A stretch of DNA of 64,000 bases, taken from assembly GCA_023053545.1 (NCBI GenBank), contig JAKZAN010000004.1, positions 6,076,001 through 6,140,000 on the forward strand. Direction: 5' to 3'. This DNA comes from Lepidurus packardi (Eukaryota; Arthropoda; Branchiopoda; Notostraca; Triopsidae). A program made the translations under genes and the position numbers. The first letter of the stretch is position 1. Each line of letters opens with the position of its first letter. The notes below the pieces were generated by a model. That model had not been told where the DNA came from. It ran no database searches and was given only the letters and a program-made list of their open reading frames with translations. This document shows, piece by piece, positions 1-9,693 of the stretch.

Positions 1-1
1 T

Positions 2-3000
2 GATAAAAAGAGTGGCAACAAGCGGGAAGAATACCATTTGCTGTTCGTTCCTCGGCGAAGCTTATTATGCGAAAGGAGATTGAAAGTAATGATTTTACTG
101 TTGTGTTGAAGTTCTTTATTTCAAGTTGATTTTGTACCGAAGGAGCGGGGAGTTTATGGTAGCCTGACCACAATTGACGAACTTCCGTGGGATTTCTACC
201 CGCTTGATAATGATTTAATATCTATGGAGCAACCTACTGTTTTCAAGGTAAGAAATTCATTTCTAGCAATTAGCTTAGGTTCGCTATTTGAAAAGTAGCG
301 CCATATTTCTGTCAGCCTAGCTCCCCCCTCATAAGCGTCCCGATTGATCTTACCGCTTTCTCCCCATCTGTCGCTTTAAGCTGCGCGACGGGGAATGCTA
401 GGCCAACCCGTTGTTATGTTGTGATTTTGTTTATTTTTAATTTTGTTGAGTATTTACTGAGGCATTCGATTTTCCTTCCACTAGTATTTATCTAATTGCA
501 ATGTTAACTTAAAGAGGTTAAACATGGGTGATTAAATTAAACATCTAATTGTGTAGACAGTTTTTTTCGTGAACTGACGTAATAAGCGGTTAACAAATAG
601 CATGGGTTGGCCCGAAAGCATCCCTCAAACATAAGGAAAGCATACTTACCTGGCACAGAGGACACCGTGATCAAGGAGGCGGTTCCTCCAGGGCGAGGCC
701 TGGTCATTGCACTACGACTGGGTTGACCCCTGCGATTACCCCAAATGTGGGTAACTCGGGTGCGTAATTTTTGGTAGTGGGGTCTGCGTTCGCGCTAACC
801 CCGACATAAATAAATAAAATTAATTAATTGTGGCGTGCGGAAAACTCCATAAATATTGCGAACAACTTGGGGTATTTACTCATTAGTTTTATAAACTGAA
901 TTTTTCCAGCTCTGAGATTATGAAGATAATATACGACTATATTGTTGTTGAAGATAATATACGACTCTGATACAAATTTAGTGCAGTGTTTCTTTCCTTC
1001 AAGGAATATATAGAATGTATGTTGCAAACACTTTCCCTTGGTTACAACTTAATTTGCATATGGTTATTTTGTTTTGATTGGAGGTGAGCTTTAGGTTCTC
1101 GTATACTAGCTCCAACTATACTCCAATACTAGCTCCATCTTCACCGTTACGATATACAGTGAAAACTGTTTAACACAAATATTGAATTCCGGTCCGGTCG
1201 AACGCTATGTAGCACCACCTTTGTCTGTTAGCTAGAAATGCTTTTAACACGAAAAAATATTCCGGTTTCGTGTTAAACAGTTTTCACTCTATCTTACTTC
1301 GCGTTTAACGGTTTTCTCGCAATATGTATGGATTTTAGCAAAAAGTTGTTCTATGTTTACCCGTGCTAGTTACCTATGCAAGGCATGCTCAAATATTAAA
1401 CAAAAAAATAAAAAAAAATCGTACCGTATTTCCCCATGCCAGCCTATTTCCCTATGTCGAGCCATGCTAAAATCTAAAAAAAAAATAATCTTCGCATGCT
1501 AAAATTATTATTAAATTCTTTTTTTTAAGCCGTAACTTTTTTAGGCCAACGTTGCCATAAAAGTACACATGTGATTTGCCTAGCTTCCTTTCACGTCATT
1601 ATCCATTTGTCCTTCGGTCATAATCTTGAATTAATTCTTAAGGTTGAGTATTATTGCGTCGCAGTTTTTATATTATCCTTAATTAGCCATACTATGATAC
1701 ACTGCTAGATGCTTTTTCCACATGCATAATTTTAGCATACTCGATAGTGCTATAATGGTAAACGATAATGTAGTAAGATATTTTCTAACAGTCGAACGTT
1801 TAGTGGAGATTTCCAACAAAAAAAAATTCTGAAGTCTAATTCTGCTGAAATTGTATTAAAGCTTGCGAACATTAAATCCTATACTATATTGAGAATAGAA
1901 ATCAATAAGTTTCCGTTTGAATTGACAAAAGATAAATTAATTAGCGAGGATTTTGTTCGAAAAAGTAGTAAGCGCCATAGAAATAAGAGCCACCCTTGGT
2001 AAGCCCCTCCTAGGCACTAGGAAAGCATACTTACCTGGCACAGAGGGTACCGTGATCACGGAGGCGGTTCCTCCAGGGCGAGGCCTGGTCATTGCACAAC
2101 GATCGGGTTGACCCCTGCGACTACCCCAAATGTGGGTAAGTCGGGTGTGTAATTTTTGATAGTGGGGTCTGCGTTCGCGCTAACCCCGTCTTGATCAATG
2201 AAAATTAAGTTCTCCTAGCTATCTTGTACTTACTGACGACATTTTTTATGTCGCTCCTTTTTAGTTCCTGTTTTCTTTGTTGTATAAATACTTACATGCA
2301 GTTTTCAATATTTTATTATGGATTTTCATTAATTGTTCAAAGGAGCTCCATCTGAACAAGGATCCGACGGCTCTTTATAGCATCGCTAAAGGACTCACAG
2401 CCTTGCAATTACTGTATGGAACCATTCCCACTGTTTATGGCAAGGGATCTTCTGCACGAGTTGTTTATGACTTAATGCTACGTTTACGCCGAGAAGTATC
2501 TATGACCGGAACCCATCAAACTCCTCCTCAGATTGACAGTCTTATCCTTATTGATCGTAACGTGGATTTAGTCTCTCCAATCGCCACCCAATTAACATAT
2601 GAAGGTCTAATCGATGAAATATTTGGCATCAGTCAAAGTAACAATGTGTTCTATAATCTGTGTTCTATCTGTGTTCTATCTGTGTGCTCGCTTATATCCT
2701 TAATTTAATTGCTAGGCAGTGTTAAATTACCGGCCGAGAAGTTCGCAACTGAAAATGACACGAGTAGTGACGTCAAACAAATTGTTCTTAACTCAGCGGA
2801 GGATCTGTATACAGAAATTAGGTAACTAACTTGTTTAATTATTATGATTAATTTTGGCTAATTTTTAGCTTGGTAAATTAGCACTTTTTACTGTGTACTA
2901 TGTTTTAATAAGAAATATGCCTCGTTTTTTTTTAGAAATAAAAACTTCTCGGCCGTTGGACCAACGTTAAGTCGGAAAGCAAAAACGATTTCCGCCCAGT

Positions 3001-4205
3001 TTGAAGAGCGTCACGGCGCCAAGACCGTTGGGGAGCTGAAGCAGTTTGTAGCCAAATTGCCACAAATGCAAATTGCGAAGCAGTCGCTAGCTTTGCGTAA
3101 GCTCTTGTCTACTTTTTCTTTTGAATTTTTTGAATTTTGCGCCTTTAGACACATCTATTGCTGAATTGATCAAAGAAGTCACTATATCGGAACCATTCCT
3201 GGAAGCGCTACAAACTGAGCAAGATTTTCTCAACGGAACTGACACGGATAAGGTTCACCCATATCTCGAAGATTGCATTGCCCGCAAAGAGCCACTAATT
3301 AAAGTAATAAAAAAAGCCTTAAACGCATAAAAAATCAATCAAAAAATCAAAAGCAACTTGAACGCATATACTGGCTATTTAAGTCGTTAATTTTTACTTT
3401 CGTACAGGTTCTTCGACTGATGTGCCTTCAGTCGGCGACCAATAGTGGTCTTAAACTAAAAGTTTTGGAGCACTATAAAAGAGAAATTTTACAAGCATAT
3501 GGTTTCCAGCATTTCCTCACGTTGCAAAACTTGGAAAAAGCTGGACTACTAAAGGTTCAGGTATGGCAGTATATAAAAACCGCTTTATTGCCCTAGTTTT
3601 TTCATGCTTTCATTTTAATGCTCATGTAGCAAAACCAACGCGGCTTTGCGGTCTTGCGTCGCAGCTTAAGGCTAATAGTTGACGACGTCAACGAAGCCAA
3701 TCCCACCGATATTTCTTACGTTCATAGCATTTATGCTCCGTTAAGCGTTCGTTTAGTGCAGTCAGTCCATAAACCAGGTTGGAAAGCCTTGGACGTTCTA
3801 GGATTGCTCCCGGGTCCGGTTTTCCATGAAACCCAACCCATTCCAATTGGACTTCGTAAACGACGTAATGCTTAACGCACTTGCTTTGCGACTTAGAAAT
3901 TAGTAATTGAACCGAATTTGCATTCAGGTGGATCAGGGGCGAGCGTCCATGCAGACGAACCACAAACGACTCTCGTGTTCTTCATTGGAGGTTGTACGTT
4001 TGCCGAAATAGCCGCCTTGCGATTTCTAGCCAAGCAAGAAGAAGGTTTTCGCGAAATAAAATTTGAACAGAACATTGTATTCTACTAATCTGTTTTTTGT
4101 GTTTTTCTAGCAAACACAGATTTTATCATTGGTACAACCAAAGTCATTCATGGATCCAACCTAATCCAGTCCTTGATGGAACCTTTGAAAGTCCCTCTCT
4201 TCTAA
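2..4205 (+). CDS. VPS33A: Vacuolar protein sorting-associated protein 33A (5' partial)
   Basis: Sec1/Munc18-family subunit of the HOPS and CORVET tethering complexes, which regulates SNARE pairing at late endosomes and lysosomes. The first coding exon is cut by the window edge. Ten exons join in frame: 2-85, 143-247, 2343-2637, 2716-2821, 2936-3096, 3149-3303, 3408-3560, 3630-3864, 3928-4044, 4111-4205. The translation follows animal VPS33A throughout, with stretches such as [86 protein letters not shown] and a [14 protein letters not shown] block near the C terminus. It resembles VPS33A rather than VPS33B over the whole length. The intron after the second visible exon is 2.1 kb, against 50-110 bp for the others, and holds two U1 snRNA genes. 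The gene converges on the CENP-V-like gene, with 67 bp between the stop codons. I chose exon starts from protein continuity. Confidence 0.95.
579..588 (+). promoter_or_regulatory. Candidate proximal sequence element of U1 copy 1
   Basis: GTAATAAGCG ends 53 nt before the U1 start. Copy 2 has GTAGTAAGCG ending 52 nt before its start, while most other upstream sequence differs. Position and conservation fit the SNAPc-bound PSE of arthropod snRNA genes; function is inferred. Confidence 0.5.
642..804 (+). ncRNA. U1 snRNA: U1 spliceosomal snRNA, copy 1
   Basis: U1 snRNA pairs with 5' splice sites. The gene begins with ATACTTACCTG, which carries the 5'-splice-site recognition sequence. It continues with the conserved loop regions (GGGCGAGGC, then CATTGCACT, then CCCCAAATGTGGG), an Sm-protein site of the AATTTTTGG type near 765-773, and the terminal stem-loop GGGGTCTGCGTTCGCGCTAACCCC. 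The length, about 163 nt, fits U1. It lies on the same strand as the host gene inside a 2.1 kb VPS33A intron. A TAAGCG-containing element about 53 nt upstream is shared with copy 2 and is a candidate proximal sequence element. There is no TATA box at -30, as expected for a polymerase II snRNA gene. The exact 3' end is approximate. Confidence 0.94.
1158..1288. repeat. 19-bp perfect inverted repeat with 93-bp spacer
   Basis: AGTGAAAACTGTTTAACAC at 1158-1176 is the exact reverse complement of 1270-1288. Both arms also have an ATTCCGGT on their inner side. It lies between the two U1 genes and could be a small non-autonomous inverted-repeat element or a cruciform. No clear target-site duplication was identified. 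Confidence 0.5.
1965..1974 (+). promoter_or_regulatory. Candidate proximal sequence element of U1 copy 2
   Basis: GTAGTAAGCG ends 52 nt before the second U1 gene and matches the element of copy 1 at nine of ten bases in the same position. Inferred PSE. Confidence 0.5.
2027..2189 (+). ncRNA. U1 snRNA: U1 spliceosomal snRNA, copy 2
   Basis: Second U1 gene, 1.38 kb downstream of copy 1 on the same strand and in the same VPS33A intron. It has the same start (ATACTTACCTG), Sm site (TAATTTTTGA context) and terminal hairpin. It differs from copy 1 at about ten positions scattered over the stems and loops; the 5'-splice-site recognition sequence, Sm site core and terminal stem are unchanged. That pattern suggests a functional gene rather than a decaying pseudogene, but this is an inference. 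Upstream sequences of the two copies are otherwise different apart from the shared GTA(A/G)TAAGCG element and the GGAAAGC immediately before the start. The 3' end is approximate. Confidence 0.93.
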
Positions 4206-4272
4206 AATAGTGAGTATCTGGCTATTATTTTTTATTCTAGAGTAAACAAACCTATTTCCGAACACACCTGCT

Positions 4273-5321
<1,049 letters not shown>

Positions 5322-7971
5322 TCACCAAAAATTTGCGGACAACAAGTTGGAGGGAGCTCCAATTCCTCCTTCTTTAAGAGTTTTTTCCAGAAAAACTTGC
5401 AAAACACCGACGTGGCCTGAACCTTTCGGATTTGCCTATCATACGATGATTTGTTACGACCACAGATAAGGAGCTTAAAAGTAGCTTTACTTCTTTAATT
5501 TTGATGAAGTAGTCCGTACAAAGCGCATGTAGCAGCTTATGAAATTGACTGCCGTAAGTTTGATACAAAGTATGGCCGCCAACCACCAACACGTCATTAA
5601 TAATCAATGCAGTTATCCCAGGACGGGGTTCTGTGAAATAATTGTATAATAATAACACACAAACAATACTAATTAGGGAAATCATACCTAAATTTAAAAT
5701 CATTGCAAACCAAGTCCACAGCTTAGCTATGCCAAACGGTTGCTGCGCTCCCCGGTGTCTCAGAGCAGAGGGTAAAGCCGCAATGCATGTTGCAGTATAC
5801 AGTCTAACCATGCCCGACATTCGGGTGAAATACTGTGTTTCGTTTTCGATGTTATTGTCTTCGTAGATGTATCCCAACGCCCTTGTTGGAGTGGTAATTT
5901 TTTTAGCCCTTGTTTTCTTTGTGCTGTTGCTTACTTCAAGTAATCTTCGTTTGATTGGCCTTCTTCGTTGGGTACATAATAGGGAACAATGTAAGGGCAG
6001 CATCTGTAAAAATAGGCCTCAACTAATTGTCCAAAAGTAGGAAATTCGGCTGCTAACGCCACCAAAACAGCCGCAATAGGATAAGGGGAACTTTTTGAAG
6101 AAACTGCGTTTTCGCCTTGGGACTGTAAAAGGATAATGAATACAGGCTGGCAATTTTAGGAAATGTTCGTTACCACAAACTTTCTGGCCATTGTTTTCAT
6201 GCAGTAAGCAATGCCTTGAGGATGCTGATTGGCTGCAAACGGTCTGCCATCTACAGTGACAGACTGTCCGTGCAGCAAATGTCTTAGACGGTCCAGGATT
6301 TCTTTAAGATGAGACGCGGAATGCTCAGCAATAGTATTGACGGGTGTTATGGCAGCCTTTTTGCATTTGAAAATAAATTGCTTGAAAGAGGGATTCTTTT
6401 CCAGAGGGGCACATGCTTCTTCGTAATCCTTCAGGAAACTTTCCAAGATTTTGTAACGTTCGTACATCATTGGGTGAACGTATTTTGCTAGTTCATTATC
6501 TAAGTCAACAATTGAGTGCCTAAGCTTGGACAGAGATGGCTTACGTGTGTTTTTTCTTACCTTCAGTTGTATTCGTTCGTGGGACCTCAGGTTCTACTGG
6601 CACTGGAGCTTCTGGCTTTTCTTGTGGTTCTGTTCTTGCTTGCACTTCAATTTTAGGCTCTTCTTTTCGTAGTTCTTCGGATTGCTTCTTCAACTCTTGG
6701 GCTTTTTGTGCTTCTCGCGCCTGTCCGTCAAGTTGTTCTAAAAAAAGGACTAAATTTCTGCGAAACCCTGCAGAATGTCACTCATTTGATACAGTAGAAA
6801 CGATACCTTTAGCATTCCGAATTTCTTGCAAAATCCTTTGCGAATTCTCCAGTGCTTCTTTGGCCTTATAAACTGCCAGCGAAGATGTTTCAGGAGCCTA
6901 ATTTAGACTAGCTTTACAAGTTTATATGAAACTAACTGTTCGCGTACTTCCGTGGCTTTTTGTATACTCGCTAAAGTAACTTCTTGGTCCTTAAGTCGCT
7001 GAATTTGAGGAGTGACAACAGCTACTAAGCTTTTTTGGCTGCTACACGATCTGCGATATAACACATTAGAATGTGTTTAGGTTACTATGAATAATGTGTA
7101 CCTAAAAACATCAAGAACTTGCTCTTTTAAAGCACCAATTTGCTGCAACAGAATCTCCACTGCGCGGCAATTGACTTCGTGTTGCCGTAACAGTTGTAGC
7201 TCAGCTGCTTGCTTGACCTTCTCTGACTCCGCTGCTTCAGCGGCTTTTTGGAAAGCCAGAGTAAAAAGCTTGAGGTATTTTACTAATAAAGTTTAGCCAC
7301 GGAATCGTAATTATGAACTGACCTCAGTTTGCTTGGTATGTAAGGTTTCTATTTCTTGTTTTCTCTGTCTGGCATATGCTTCCAATACCTGCTCGTTCTG
7401 CTGTAGAGTTTCTTGCTTTAGTTTGGTCATTCTAATTCGTTCTTCAAATTCAGCCTGTGCTTGTACATTACTCTTAAGAATTTGCTCTTCAGCTAATGCA
7501 AAGTGCCTTTGTATCGTAGCCTATAAGAGAACCGATTTTTATGAATGCTGAATGTCTAAAGTTTCATTACTTGAACACGGTTCTGGCGCTCTAACTCGTA
7601 CAAACTTAGCAAGGCAGAAGGACTACTAGAAAAGTGCTGTGTCTGTTTTGACTTTCCTTGTTTGGCACTCAGCTTTTGTTTAATATTCGTTGTATCTTGA
7701 AATTGAAGGAGTTCGTGTTCGACTTTAGGGTCACTGGCTGTTGGACTTCTGAAAACCATAGTTGATGAGGATAAGATCTCACTTCTGACGTCGCTTGTGA
7801 ATTCCTAATTTAAAAAAGTATTAAAATTCTCCTTCCGACATTTTGAATATAATCTTTAACTATTAATTCATTTTCAGAGCTCCATGAACCCTCTCGATCA
7901 TAGTGAAGCTGTCCTTTTGGGGTTAATCGCAGAGCTTGTACAACCGTTAGTTGTTGCGCAGGGCTTTCCAT
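5322..7971 (-). CDS. GLE1: GLE1 mRNA export factor
   Basis: Nuclear-pore-associated activator of the DEAD-box helicase DDX19/Dbp5, needed for mRNA export and also acting in translation. Start is taken at the ATG at 7971 (MESPAQQLTVVQALRL), which aligns with the start of animal GLE1. The middle (roughly 6540-7770) is a long helical region rich in Glu, Gln and Lys, as expected of its coiled coil. The C-terminal InsP6-binding domain is clear: KCKKAAITPVNTIAEHSASH, HLKEILDRLRHLL and MARKFV, then a CPYIVPYY exon (5935-6122), then GYIYEDNNIE and RMSGMVRLYTA (5491-5881), and a last exon (5322-5435) ending SANFW, like the SSFW end of human GLE1. Introns are about 50-80 bp. The first intron's donor is uncertain, since only weak GT sites are available near 7840. 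Twinkle lies upstream on the other strand. Confidence 0.91.
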
Positions 7972-8575
7972 TATAATGTAAGAGTTGTAATTAAAAGGAT
8001 ACAATTTTTCACAACCAACACGAACATGTGTTTGTTTATAAATTTAAATGCGCGTACAAGGTTAGCAACTGGACGGCGAACTATGAATTGTGAACCGAAA
8101 ACCCTAATTTTTAAAACCCAAATTAAATTCCCAATTAAGCAGTAATTATGACCATTGATTCGATTTTATATTTTTTAATAAATCCATGAGAATTTTTCGA
8201 TTTTACGCTTAAGTTTATTCTTGATTTCTATTTACCGCAGTCTATTTACTGGCATGTTCACCGCATAGTGACACTACTATCGCGCTCGCTGCAGCTCTGG
8301 TAAAGGGATAACTACGGCTTAAATTAGTTGCAAGCCTTTCCATGTAAGAAGAATCTGCGGTGGTGGATAAAAGGTGAACTGTTTTGCAGGTTCTATTTAA
8401 ACTTGTAGACTAGTAAAACTTGCTCGACTTACGCTTATAAGCGTTCGTTTTAGCCCAAACTTTTAAAAGTTCACAGAAGTTGACTTGAAAAGTCGCACGT
8501 GCTAAACTAACGGTTATAAGCATAAGTTTACAATCTCTTCACCTGAGGGGCGGTTGCTTGTGAAAATAGACTCTA

Positions 8576-8814
8576 CAGTGGAACCTCTCTTAACGAGCAT
8601 AATTCGTTCCAGAATCTTGCTCGTTATGTGAAACACTCGTTAAGCGAAACTGATGAGTCCCGGCTCACAAGTGACTCATACGTTACGTGACTTCCCTTTC
8701 TGCGTCACTCGTTATGCGAAATGTCGCTCGTTAAGGGAGCAATTTTTTCAATTTTTTTTGCTCGTTATGCGAATTACTCGTTATGAGAGGTGCTCGTTAA
8801 GAGAGGTTCCACTG
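8576..8814. mobile_element. MITE with 25-bp terminal inverted repeats, TA target site
   Basis: The element starts CAGTGGAACCTCTCTTAACG and ends with the reverse complement, so the arms match over about 25 bp. Both ends are flanked by TA (8574-8575 and 8815-8816). The termini beginning CAGTGGAACC, the TA duplication and the 239-bp length fit a non-autonomous Tc1/mariner element of the pogo/Tigger type. Inside, copies of CTCGTTATGCGAA-like sequence repeat the inner part of the terminal repeat. There is no transposase. The arms are still identical, which suggests a fairly recent insertion. Confidence 0.85.
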
Positions 8815-9353
8815 TATATATTGCTCAATTCCGTCCAGAGGGAAACATTTACAAAATTGTCTAAAATTAACTTAAGATGTAAAGATGTAAAAATAAAGAT
8901 GACTTGCTTTCAGGCTTACGACAAATAATAATATATTTCTCTTCACAGTTTTAGCAAACACATATGGAGTAACATAAATGTTACTGTATTGAAATACATT
9001 GAAATGTGTTAAACTACAATTTTTTTTTCAAAAAACATACTAATTTTAGCCTTCCCCATAGTAAATACATACGCAATAATATACAAGAGGACGGGGCAAA
9101 GTTTAATTCTGGGCACGTGACTAACGGATGTAGTTTTGGTGCAGTGTCAGACTTATATATAAATATTATCAGGTCAGATTTATATATAAGTCGCAGGTCA
9201 TACTTATAAATAGTCAACGTACAAAGTCTAAGTCGAATAACTAAAGAAAACGCCTATAAGCCGGAAGTTTATCCATCTCGAACGCTTCGAAGTGTCATAA
9301 GTCTATCTGAAATATATCAAGGATATCAAATGCTACATTCTGCAGGGCTTTGA

Positions 9354-9566
9354 AGAAATGTAGTCCTTTTCTTAGAACAACTTGATGGACAGGCTCGCGA
9401 AGCAAAAAAAAAAGTCCAAGACTTGGAAAAACAATCCCAAGAACTCCGAAAAGAAGAGCTTCAAGAGTCGACTTTCATTTTTGTTAAAACGAACGCGGCT
9501 TTGGTAAAAGGCGAATTTTCTCGGCAAACTCACTACCCCAATTCGCCATTCACCGTTCGCGTTTAA
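9354..9566 (+). other. Orphan coiled-coil open frame (possible lost exon)
   Basis: An open frame of about 70 codons without an ATG, between TGA at 9351 and TAA at 9564. Its start is strikingly heptad-like: residues such as EQLDGQAREAKKKVQDLEKQ followed by SQELRKEELQE, rich in Lys, Glu and Gln and unlike random translation. A TTTTCTTAG that could serve as a 3' splice site precedes it. It could be an exon of an unrecognised gene or a fossil copy. I cannot name the family. Confidence 0.3.
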
Positions 9567-9693
9567 AATAAAAACGGAGTCTACTCATTCGCGAGAGCTC
9601 GTTTAACTACGCTTACATTCTTGGCGCCATGCGGCAATGCGAAGTTCCTGTTTTTGTTATTCTTTTGCGAAGTGAACAAATTGAGGGAATATT

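Larger units (their letters stand above)
8005..9693. other. Intergenic region between GLE1 and Twinkle (divergent)
   Basis: About 1.7 kb between two divergently transcribed genes. It contains a MITE (8576-8814), AT-rich repeats with a GTCAGAxTTATATATAA motif twice near 9150-9195, and an orphan coiled-coil open frame (9354-9566). No complete gene was recognised. Confidence 0.5.
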
